Shown here one piece after another: positions 7,559-14,711 of a stretch of DNA of 17,801 nt. The notes under the pieces are model-generated. The model searched no databases. It saw only the letters and a program-made list of their open reading frames with translations, and had not been told where the DNA came from. Every line of letters starts with the position of its first letter. Position 1 is the stretch's first letter. The position numbers were made by a program, and so were the translations under genes. Origin of the DNA: an uncultured Solobacterium sp. (GTDB lineage: Bacteria; Bacillota_I; Bacilli_A; Erysipelotrichales; Erysipelotrichaceae); assembly GCA_938041275.1 (NCBI GenBank), contig CALISH010000030.1, forward strand, positions 1-17,801. Direction: 5' to 3'.

Positions 7559-7575
7559 ATCAATGAATCATCAAT
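7559..7575 (+). repeat. Direct repeat ATCAAT upstream of the XRE regulator gene
   Basis: ATCAAT occurs at 7559-7564 and again at 7570-7575, start-to-start 11 bases, about one helical turn, 47 bases before the regulator's start codon. Such phasing could be a binding site for the regulator itself, but the words are short and AT-rich. Confidence 0.25.
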
Positions 7576-7621
7576 AAACAGTTGTACTATTAATCTATAA
7601 GATGTTTCTAGGAGGTGTAGT

Positions 7622-8638
7622 ATGACACTAGGAAAAACAATTAAACAATTGCGGAAAGAAACATTCTTATCTCAAGAACAACTAGCTGCAAAACTCAATA
7701 TCACTGCACAAGCAGTCTCAAAATGGGAGAATGAAGAATCTTATCCAGATATTTTATTCTTGCCCAAAATTGCTGCGATATTTGGTGTCAAGATTGATGA
7801 ACTCTTTGATTACAACCAAGATAGTGCGTATCAACAGATTGAAAATATGCTAGACCATGAGCGTTACTTTACGCATGCGGATTTTAGTAAATCAGAAAAT
7901 TTCTTGTTAGAACAACTATCTATAAATCTAAATGATTTACATGCATTAACATTACTTGGTGACTTATATCATACATACGCAATTAAATTAGACGAGAAAG
8001 CAGCTAGCTATACCAAACAAGCACTTGCATTAAATCCAGATGATAAGTCTTTACATAATACATTTCATAATGCAATGCATGGTGGAAGATTGGATTGGAA
8101 TGTCGCAAATCACAGTGAATTAATTGCATATTACCAAAACTTCATTCAAGAGCATCCAACAATCACGAGAGCCTACTTATATCTTCTGGATAATTTGATT
8201 GATGATGGAAGACTTGATGAAGCTAAAAAAGTACTGGAAAGAAGAAATGCAGTAATGCAAGATTATTTTAATGATTTTTATCGCTTATTGATTCACGAGT
8301 CATCACATGGCTTTCAATCAACGCGTAAAGAATATGATATCTATTTAGAAAAGAATCAAGAGTGGCAAGCTTACTTCTTGGTTGCGGGTAGATATGCAAG
8401 TCGTGGTGAATATGAAAAGGCAATAGCACTATTTGAGAAGTCATTTGACTTACAGCCTAAGCCACGTTATATCGATCATCTTGAATCTATTGCACAACTG
8501 TATTTACGTATGTACAAAAAGAATGAAGCAAAACATGCATACAAACGTGAATTACAGTTATTAAAAGAAGAATGGCAACAGGATGACTCTGTGGATGTAC
8601 AAAGGGTAAAAGCTTTGCTAGCAAAGTGTAGTAAATGA
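7622..8638 (+). CDS. XRE-family HTH transcription regulator with TPR-like C-terminal region
   Basis: Residues 4-60 form a Cro/CI-type helix-turn-helix: IKQLRKETFLSQEQLAAKLN, then ITAQAVSKWENEESYPDI (recognition helix) and IAAIFGVKIDELF. The rest of the 338-residue protein is helical, with TPR-like units, clearest at about residues 95-145 (LHALTLLGDLYHTY... YTKQALALNPDD) and 245-320 (YEKAIALFEKSFDLQP, then IAQLYLRMYKKNEAKHAYKREL). Proteins of this build bind DNA as dimers, and their TPR part often senses a peptide or a partner protein; the ligand here is unknown. AGGAGG (7610-7615) precedes the ATG. Codon use (CGT for Arg, few ATA) is like the host's, unlike the ABC gene that begins a few bases after its stop. 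I infer that it controls itself and perhaps the ABC exporter, since no terminator separates them. Confidence 0.87.
   Translation: MTLGKTIKQLRKETFLSQEQLAAKLNITAQAVSKWENEESYPDILFLPKIAAIFGVKIDELFDYNQDSAYQQIENMLDHERYFTHADFSKSENFLLEQLSINLNDLHALTLLGDLYHTYAIKLDEKAASYTKQALALNPDDKSLHNTFHNAMHGGRLDWNVANHSELIAYYQNFIQEHPTITRAYLYLLDNLIDDGRLDEAKKVLERRNAVMQDYFNDFYRLLIHESSHGFQSTRKEYDIYLEKNQEWQAYFLVAGRYASRGEYEKAIALFEKSFDLQPKPRYIDHLESIAQLYLRMYKKNEAKHAYKRELQLLKEEWQQDDSVDVQRVKALLAKCSK
8613..8626. repeat. 14-bp perfect palindrome at the 3' end of the regulator gene
   Basis: CTTTGCTAGCAAAG is self-complementary and lies in the last codons of the XRE-TPR gene, 35-48 bases before the ABC exporter's ATG. With no loop it cannot form a stable RNA hairpin without opening its centre (CTTT-GCTAGC-AAAG, 4 bp plus part of the core), so a protein-binding site is more plausible than a terminator. 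It could also be chance. Confidence 0.4.
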
Positions 8639-8660
8639 TAATACATTGTTTGCTCAAATT

Positions 8661-10262
8661 ATGAAAATATTTAAACTAATTGAAGAAGAAAAGAAATATA
8701 TCATATTACAAGTTATATTTGATTTGATTGGGGTAAGTTGTTTAGCAGTTGCTCCTCTAATACAAAAAAATTTTTTTGATAACACAGGGAAATATGAGGT
8801 AGGTTATATTATTAGAATAATAATTCTATATTTTTTGATACATGCTGTATATATATTTTCCCAATACTTATGCATGATTTATGCATTTAAGGGAGGTGTG
8901 ATATTTGAAAAAGATTTAAAAAAGAAATATTTTAAAAGTTTATTTTCAAGACACGATTATGAATTTAGAAAGAAAGAAATAGGGGATTATATTTCTTTCC
9001 AAGCAAATGATATAACAGCATTAGAACAAGATTATTTACAGCCATTCATTGATATTATCCGTTCAGGTAATATGTTCGTAGTATATTCATTAGTACTATT
9101 TATAGGGATAGATTGGAGAATAGCACTAATAATTATTATTACTTCTATTATATCTATTAGTATTCCAAAAATTTTTGGTGGTTTATTGGAAAAGCATAGA
9201 GATATTTATCAATCTGAATTAGCAAAATATGTAGTTAAAATTACAGATTTATTGGAAGGGTTTAGGCTGATAAATAACAGAACAATAAATAATATAGAAA
9301 AGCAGCATGAAAAAAGTTTACAAGAAGTAGCGGAGAAACGCTACTCATTTGGAAAAGTAAAAAGTTTTACACTATCTTTAAGTTTATTTTTAACTAAAAT
9401 GGTAAAAGTAATTACTTTTATGAGTATCGTAGTACTATTCTGTCAGAAGGAAATTACTATAGGGACGGGCGTTGCTACATTAAGTTATGTATCTTCGTTG
9501 ATAGATCCGATAGATAATATACTCTATGATATAACGACAATGCGCTCAGTAAGAAAAATTAGGGATGAATACATTAGTTTTATAAAATATAAGAGAGATA
9601 ATAAGCCAAAGAAAGATAGTTTTACAGAAGCAATATCTTTGAAAAATGTGGGCTATGAATACGGAAATTTTAAACTTCAGAACATTAGCTTTGATATTAA
9701 AGTAGGGAAGAAATACATCATTGTTGGAGGGAACGGAACTGGTAAATCGACATTATTAAAACTAATTGCAGGATATCTAAAACCACAAGCAGGCAATATA
9801 TTAATTGATGGTAAAGATATAAATGACGTGGACTATTCTGATTTAATTTCCTATATTGATCAAAACGATCATATTTTTAAAGAAAATATCGAAAAAAATA
9901 TTACAGTATATAATTCATATAAATATGAGCGTCAAAAATATATGGATTTATCCTTGAAAATAAATCATATTCTTAACTCGACTAGAAGTAATTGCCAGAA
10001 GATGAGTGGTGGAGAAAGACAAATTATTAGCTTACTTAGAGCAATTTCAAAAGAAGGGGATATATTATTGATGGACGAACCGTTTTCAGCTGTAGATTAT
10101 GAACGTGCATCCATTCTTACCAATGCAATTACAACAAATAAAATATTTAAATCTAAAACGGTTGTTATGATTACTCATAATATTAGTGAAGAAAATATAA
10201 ATAAATTTGATTATAAAGTAAAGATGATAGTAGGAAATGTTGAAGTTACTAAAATTACATAA
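8661..10262 (+). CDS. ABC exporter half-transporter (membrane domain fused to ATPase)
   Basis: The 533-residue protein has a membrane domain with about six hydrophobic segments (residues 13-285, best at 13-37, 48-75, 134-150, 153-170, 240-262) and a C-terminal ATPase: Walker A GGNGTGKST (356-364), Q-loop Gln401, signature MSGGERQ (448-454), Walker B ILLMDEP (468-474, catalytic Glu473), D-loop SAVD and H-loop His506. It should work as a homodimer exporting a lipid, drug or peptide; there is no C39 peptidase domain and no precursor peptide gene beside it. Two starts are possible, ATG 8661 and TTG 8646, neither with a clear ribosome binding site; I chose the ATG. The gene is much more AT-rich than its neighbours, with many ATA and AGA codons, so it was probably acquired. 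The ATPase lacks the TxVGERG X-loop usual before the signature in exporters, and Q-loop to signature is short (about 48 residues). Confidence 0.92.
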   Translation: MKIFKLIEEEKKYIILQVIFDLIGVSCLAVAPLIQKNFFDNTGKYEVGYIIRIIILYFLIHAVYIFSQYLCMIYAFKGGVIFEKDLKKKYFKSLFSRHDYEFRKKEIGDYISFQANDITALEQDYLQPFIDIIRSGNMFVVYSLVLFIGIDWRIALIIIITSIISISIPKIFGGLLEKHRDIYQSELAKYVVKITDLLEGFRLINNRTINNIEKQHEKSLQEVAEKRYSFGKVKSFTLSLSLFLTKMVKVITFMSIVVLFCQKEITIGTGVATLSYVSSLIDPIDNILYDITTMRSVRKIRDEYISFIKYKRDNKPKKDSFTEAISLKNVGYEYGNFKLQNISFDIKVGKKYIIVGGNGTGKSTLLKLIAGYLKPQAGNILIDGKDINDVDYSDLISYIDQNDHIFKENIEKNITVYNSYKYERQKYMDLSLKINHILNSTRSNCQKMSGGERQIISLLRAISKEGDILLMDEPFSAVDYERASILTNAITTNKIFKSKTVVMITHNISEENINKFDYKVKMIVGNVEVTKIT

Positions 10263-10294
10263 AAATTTAGAAATTATATCTGGAACTAAAATAT

Positions 10295-10331
10295 GAAAAT
10301 GGGATTGGCCAATATGGTCAATCCCATTTTC
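10295..10331. terminator. Strong hairpin between the convergent ABC and HgdB-like genes
   Basis: A 16-bp stem (10295-10310 with 10316-10331; 15 Watson-Crick pairs and one G-T) closes on AATAT. Its right arm touches the first base of the opposing stop codon at 10333-10331. Short T-rich tracts lie on both sides (CTATAGTTTTG on +, CATATTTTAG on -), as expected for a bidirectional terminator. Confidence 0.82.
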
Positions 10332-11599
10332 TATAGTTTTGTTGAATTGTTTTTCTGATTGAGACGTTCTTTCGCAACCGATAACATTAACTTAATACGG
10401 TTTTCTTGATTAACCTTTGTAGCACTAGGGTCATAGTCAACAGCTGTGATATTTGCGTTTGGATACTTCGCACGAATTCGATTGACGACACCTTTACCAG
10501 CGATGTGGTTTGGTAAACAACCAAATGGCTGTGCACAGACAATATTTTCATATCCTGTTTCAATTAACTCAATCATCTCAGCAGTTAATAACCATCCTTC
10601 ACCCATTTTCACACCAAGAGATAGGATACCATCAGGTTTCTTCATTAATTCCTTGAAGGACATTGGACCGTGGAAGCCTGCGCTTTCCATAGCTTTGGCC
10701 ATAGCGATACCAATACTATCTAAGAATGCTAGTAGAAGGTCAGCTACTTTGCGCTTGACAAATGGGCCACCATAAATCTGTACATCTAATGTAGCATTGG
10801 CAACGCAGTATTCGATATATCCCATAAGACCTGGCATATTGACTTCACAATCTTGTGATTCTAGGAAGGAGACCAAGTCATTATTTCCCATAGGGGAGAA
10901 CTTTACATAGATTTCTCCTACGACACCAACTTTTACCTTTGGTGTACGATTCACTGGAATTTTAGCGAAGTCATTTGCAATATCTTTAAAGCGACGCTTC
11001 ATAGAGAAGATAGTGTAGTTCTTATTGTGGTTTAACCAATCCTGTACTTTTGCTGTCCATTTGGTAACACAAGCAGCCGCATCTCCCTTATTAATCTCAT
11101 ATGGTTTTACTTGGTTGTGTAATGCGGCGATTAAGTCACCGTATTCTGCAGCGGCTAGAACCTTGAGCAGAAGACGTAAAGTCATTGGCATCGAGGACCC
11201 TTTTTCAAGACCGGATGCATTGAGTGATGCGACAGGGATATAATCATAGCCTGCTTTTACAAGTGCCTTACGCAATAACTTAATGTAGTTAGAAGCACGA
11301 CAGCCTCCACCTGATTGTGAAATCAATAGGGCTGTATGCTGTAGGTCATACTTACCACTGTTTAAAGCATCTAAGAACTGACCAATAATTAATAATGCAG
11401 GATAACATGTATCATTGTGCACATACTTCAAACCCAATTGGGCAACTTCTGCACCAGAGTTTTCTAGCATGACAATACGATAGCCTTCACTTTCCATGGC
11501 AGCCTTGATTGCAGCGAACTGCATTGGAGCCATGTTAGGCGCAAGAATCGTATGTGTTTTTAACATGTCTTTTGTAAAGTTAGGTGTCATGTATTCCAT
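10331..11599 (-). CDS. HgdB-like 2-hydroxyacyl-CoA dehydratase-related protein
   Basis: This 422-residue protein resembles the D-component-like C-terminal section found in large 'CoA enzyme activase' proteins of anaerobes (COG3580/COG3581 type). Supporting features are LAPNMAPMQFAAIKAAMESEGYRI near the N-terminus and isolated conserved-looking cysteines in family-like contexts: NDTCYPALL (C65), SQSGGGCRASNY (C100), IEYCVAN (C265), and VCAQPFGCLPNH (C355, C361). These could bind an iron-sulfur cluster that accepts electrons from the activase encoded just upstream. Start ATG 11599 follows AAAGGAA and shares one base with the activase stop (TAATG), so the two are translationally coupled. The true substrate is unknown: no CoA-transferase or other 2-hydroxyacid fermentation gene is in the window. 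An alternative is a relative of the double-cubane cluster reductases that also use HgdC-type activators. Gene family is fairly sure, reaction is not. Confidence 0.84.
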   Translation of the reverse strand: MEYMTPNFTKDMLKTHTILAPNMAPMQFAAIKAAMESEGYRIVMLENSGAEVAQLGLKYVHNDTCYPALLIIGQFLDALNSGKYDLQHTALLISQSGGGCRASNYIKLLRKALVKAGYDYIPVASLNASGLEKGSSMPMTLRLLLKVLAAAEYGDLIAALHNQVKPYEINKGDAAACVTKWTAKVQDWLNHNKNYTIFSMKRRFKDIANDFAKIPVNRTPKVKVGVVGEIYVKFSPMGNNDLVSFLESQDCEVNMPGLMGYIEYCVANATLDVQIYGGPFVKRKVADLLLAFLDSIGIAMAKAMESAGFHGPMSFKELMKKPDGILSLGVKMGEGWLLTAEMIELIETGYENIVCAQPFGCLPNHIAGKGVVNRIRAKYPNANITAVDYDPSATKVNQENRIKLMLSVAKERLNQKNNSTKL

Positions 11600-14520
11600 T
11601 AGGCTTGTTCCTTTCTTTCGTCTAGAGCGGCGAATAATGAACGAATACGAATATTGACGGCACCAAGGTTGGTGATTTCATCAATCTTTAGCTGTGTATA
11701 GAGTTTATTTCCTTCTTGTAAGATTTCCTTTGTTTCATCGGAAGTTACGGCATCAAGGCCACATCCGAAGGATACAAGTTGGATTAAATCCATATCCGCA
11801 TGATTGACACAGTATTTTGCGGCGGCGTAAAGACGGCTGTGGTAGGACCATTGGTTTAAGACAGAAGTATCGAACTTTTGAACTAAGTTAGAGATACTGT
11901 CTTCTGTAATAACGCAAGCGCCATGTTGAACAATTAACTTATCAATACCGTGGTTCACTTCTGGGTCGACATGGTATGGACGACCAGCAAGAACGATAAT
12001 ACGTTTACCTTCGTTGCGGGCTTCGGTCATCATACGCTCTGCTTCTTTGCGGGTATCTTCCATGTGTTTGCGGTATGCAGTATACGCTACTTCAATCGCG
12101 TTATGAATATCTGATGTCTTTAAATCAGGGTAGTACTTCTGCATAATCTTTGGCATTAAGCGAACAAAGTCTTTACGCTGTTCGAGGTTGAGATACTCAT
12201 AGATAAACTTTGTATCTTCTAACTCACGAATATTACCAGCTAGAACTTCAGGATAGTAGGCAACGACAGGGCAGTTATAGTGATTATCACCTAAGCCTTC
12301 ATCAACGTTATAACTCATACATGGATAGAAGATAGCATCGACATCTTTCTTGAGTAAAGCCATGATGTGACCGTGTGTTAATTTTGCAGGGAAACATACC
12401 GTATCACTAGGGATAGAGCCTTGACCTGCTTGGTATAACTTACGATTACTAAATGGACTGACAATTACCTGGAAACCTAGGTTTGTAAAGAAGGCATGCC
12501 AGAATGGTAGAAGTTCGTACATGTTAAGAACCATCGGAATACCAATCTTGCCACGTGTATCAGTACCTGGATTTTTCATTAGTTGGCTGAGTTGTTGTTG
12601 CTTGTATGCATATAAGTTAAGCGTATCATCATTGGACTTACCTGTAATTGGACGGTCACAACGATTACCAGTGATAAAGCGTTTGCCGTCTTGGAAGACA
12701 CTAACAGTCATCTGACAGTGGTTACCGCAAAGTCCACATTGAACGTTTTGAACTTTCTGTGTGAAGTTATTGAGCTCTTCTAGTGTAAGGATAGAAGAAG
12801 TTGTACCTGGTTTACTATGTTCTTTACCGTGTAATGCGGCACCATAAGCACCCATTAAACCAGCAATATCAGGACGTACGACATCTACACCCATCTCTTT
12901 TTCAAATGCACGTAAGACAGCTTCGTTATAGAATGTACCACCTTGTACAACGATCTTCTTACCAAGTTGTTCAGGGCTGGAAGTACGAATAACTTTATAT
13001 AATGCATTTTTAACGACAGAGATAGATAGACCAGCAGAGATACAGTCAAAGCCTGCGCCATCTTTCTGCGCTTGTTTAACGCTAGAATTCATAAATACGG
13101 TACAACGGCTACCAAGGTCAACTGGGTGCTTGGCAAAGAGAGCTTCTTGTGCAAAGTTCTTTACGCTATATCCAAGAGCTTCAGAGAATGTTTGTAAGAA
13201 TGATCCACAACCAGATGAACAAGCTTCATTTAAGAAGATGTCAGAGATTGCGCCATTTTCAATCTTAAAGCACTTCATATCTTGGCCACCAATATCGATG
13301 ATGAAGTCTACATCTGGCATAAAGTGTTTCGCAGCTGTAAAGTGAGCAACTGTTTCTACAAGACCAAAGTCAGTATGTAATGCATGTGTCATTAGGGCTT
13401 CGCCATAACCAGTTGTTGTTACAGATTGAATCTTTAGGTTTGGATGATCTTCATATAGACCCTTTAAAACATCAATGACAATAGGTAGTGGGTTACCACT
13501 ATTGGATTGGTAGTCTGTATAAAGTAGGTTTGCGTTATCATCGATAACCGCAACCTTGATGGTAGTTGAACCAGAGTCGATACCGATATGAACAGGTCCG
13601 GTATTCTCATCAAAGTCTACGCGTGGAACGCTAGCCTTTGCATGACGCTTCTTGAATTCGTTATATTCTTCAACATTGTTGAAGAGTGGTGGTAAGCTTG
13701 CGTATGTCGCAGTTTTACCATAGTTGGCTAAGCCCTTAACAACATCGTCAAAGACAACTTCCTTATCTGCATAATATGCGGCACCTAAGGCAACGTATAG
13801 AAGACTGTTTTCTGGACAGATGCCTTCAACCTTTAATGTTTCGTTGAAACTATCACGTAAACATTTAGAGAATGTGAGTGGTCCACCTAAGTATAAAATC
13901 TTTCCAGAGATTGGACGCCCTTGGGCAAGGCCTGCAATCGTTTGGTTAACAACCGCTTGGTAAATAGAAGCCGCAATATCACTTGCTAAAGCACCTTGGT
14001 TGATTAATGGTTGAACATCACTCTTTGCGAATACACCACAACGAGCCGCAATCGTATACTTACGTGTTGCTTGTTGAGCAGCCTTATCCATCTCGTCAGC
14101 GCTCATCTTTAGAAGGGTAGCCATCTGGTCAATGAAGGCCCCAGTACCACCAGCACAAGAACCATTCATACGAACTTCGGTACCATTTGTTAAGAATAAG
14201 ATTTTGGCATCTTCGCCACCAAGTTCGATGATACAGTCAGTGCCAGGGTTTAGACGGTTCGCCGCAACGCGGTCCGCAAATACTTCCTGTACGAAACTAA
14301 CACCACAACTATCAGCTAAGCCCATTCCAGCAGAACCGGAAATCGCAAAGTATGCTTTCTTACCTTTTAAATATGTATCATTTAAAGACGTTAACAGTTC
14401 ACGTGTCTTTTCAAGAATGTGGCTGTAATGTCTTTCATATGCGGAATAGATGATTTGATCATTCTCATCCAGTACAACGCACTTGATGGTTGTTGATCCG
14501 ATATCCATACCAATACGCAT
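11599..14520 (-). CDS. Two-module HgdC/BcrAD-type activase with DUF2229-like region
   Basis: The 973-residue protein has two ASKHA ATPase modules in tandem: residues 1-255, beginning MRIGMDIGSTTIK, and 309-565, beginning HIGIDSGSTTIKV. Each has a DIGGQD/ELGGEDAK phosphate loop, and each keeps the activase cysteine pair: GSCAGGTG (C122) with AARCGVF (C161), and EACSSGCGS (C434) with GSRCTVF (C473). Between the modules and the C-terminal part sits a CxxCxxxC cluster (C595, C598, C602) with C621. Residues about 655-960 look like DUF2229 (GIPMVLNMYELLPFW, DTVCFPAKLTHGH, GRPYHVDPEVNHGID). Such proteins hydrolyse ATP to push a low-potential electron onto a partner iron-sulfur protein, here likely the adjacent HgdB-like product. 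The ATG at 14520 follows AGAGGAGG; a longer reading to 14754 would overlap divergent tldD and is rejected. Cytosolic, oxygen-sensitive by family. Confidence 0.9.
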   Translation of the reverse strand: MRIGMDIGSTTIKCVVLDENDQIIYSAYERHYSHILEKTRELLTSLNDTYLKGKKAYFAISGSAGMGLADSCGVSFVQEVFADRVAANRLNPGTDCIIELGGEDAKILFLTNGTEVRMNGSCAGGTGAFIDQMATLLKMSADEMDKAAQQATRKYTIAARCGVFAKSDVQPLINQGALASDIAASIYQAVVNQTIAGLAQGRPISGKILYLGGPLTFSKCLRDSFNETLKVEGICPENSLLYVALGAAYYADKEVVFDDVVKGLANYGKTATYASLPPLFNNVEEYNEFKKRHAKASVPRVDFDENTGPVHIGIDSGSTTIKVAVIDDNANLLYTDYQSNSGNPLPIVIDVLKGLYEDHPNLKIQSVTTTGYGEALMTHALHTDFGLVETVAHFTAAKHFMPDVDFIIDIGGQDMKCFKIENGAISDIFLNEACSSGCGSFLQTFSEALGYSVKNFAQEALFAKHPVDLGSRCTVFMNSSVKQAQKDGAGFDCISAGLSISVVKNALYKVIRTSSPEQLGKKIVVQGGTFYNEAVLRAFEKEMGVDVVRPDIAGLMGAYGAALHGKEHSKPGTTSSILTLEELNNFTQKVQNVQCGLCGNHCQMTVSVFQDGKRFITGNRCDRPITGKSNDDTLNLYAYKQQQLSQLMKNPGTDTRGKIGIPMVLNMYELLPFWHAFFTNLGFQVIVSPFSNRKLYQAGQGSIPSDTVCFPAKLTHGHIMALLKKDVDAIFYPCMSYNVDEGLGDNHYNCPVVAYYPEVLAGNIRELEDTKFIYEYLNLEQRKDFVRLMPKIMQKYYPDLKTSDIHNAIEVAYTAYRKHMEDTRKEAERMMTEARNEGKRIIVLAGRPYHVDPEVNHGIDKLIVQHGACVITEDSISNLVQKFDTSVLNQWSYHSRLYAAAKYCVNHADMDLIQLVSFGCGLDAVTSDETKEILQEGNKLYTQLKIDEITNLGAVNIRIRSLFAALDERKEQA

Positions 14521-14527
14521 AGTCGAT

Positions 14528-14535
14528 CCTCCTCT
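14528..14535 (-). promoter_or_regulatory. Ribosome binding site deciding the activase start
   Basis: Minus-strand AGAGGAGG, 7 bases before the ATG at 14520. It fixes the start at MRIGMDIGSTTIK, which is also where the ATPase fold begins. Confidence 0.8.
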
Positions 14536-14546
14536 AAGTCTAAAAA

Positions 14547-14574
14547 TGCAAAAAGCCGTGTATGTCCACGCCTT
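14547..14574 (-). promoter_or_regulatory. Terminator-like hairpin in the activase leader (possible attenuator)
   Basis: On the minus strand AAGGCGTG, loop GACATA, CACGGCTT (14574-14553) pairs 7 of 8 positions with one G-G mismatch and runs into TTTTTGC. It lies 33 bases before the activase ATG, downstream of the proposed promoter, so it would act on the leader transcript. The mismatch weakens it. Confidence 0.42.
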
Positions 14575-14578
14575 ATAA

Positions 14579-14592
14579 TTGTCATTTGTCAT
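14579..14592. repeat. Tandem heptamer at the predicted activase transcription start
   Basis: TTGTCAT is repeated back-to-back on the + strand (14579-14585, 14586-14592), read as ATGACAA twice on the transcribed minus strand. It sits just downstream of the proposed -10, a repressor-like position. Short, so chance is possible. Confidence 0.3.
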
Positions 14593-14594
14593 CA

Positions 14595-14623
14595 ATTTTA
14601 ATAATTTCTGCTTAAAAAAACAA
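14595..14623 (-). promoter_or_regulatory. Possible promoter of the activase operon
   Basis: Minus-strand TTGTTT (14623-14618), 17-base spacer, TAAAAT (14600-14595, 5 of 6). Predicted start near 14588 gives a leader of about 70 bases that includes the hairpin at 14574-14553. Confidence 0.4.
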
Positions 14624-14655
14624 TGAAAATGCAATGATATGTTACAAAAATGAAA

Positions 14656-14684
14656 TATCCAAGCAGGATAAATTGATGTACAAT
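14656..14684 (+). promoter_or_regulatory. Possible promoter of tldD-tldE
   Basis: TACAAT at 14679-14684 (5 of 6 to consensus) with a poor -35, TATCCA (14656-14661), at 17 bases. It would give a short leader ahead of the AAAGGA ribosome binding site. The -35 is weak, so this is tentative. Confidence 0.3.
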
Positions 14685-14711
14685 ATAGCAAAATGAAAGG
14701 ATGAAAAAAAT

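Noticed and set aside
10263..10330. Small precursor peptide gene beside the ABC exporter
   Set aside because: The only gaps (8639-8660 and 10263-10330) hold no start codon with a plausible frame; the second is mostly terminator.
10446..10775. 109-codon open frame on + within the HgdB-like gene
   Set aside because: Antisense to the conserved C-terminal part of that protein and not recognisable.
14132..14428. 98-codon open frame on + within the activase gene
   Set aside because: Mirror of the conserved ATPase module; residue pattern looks like reverse-strand noise.
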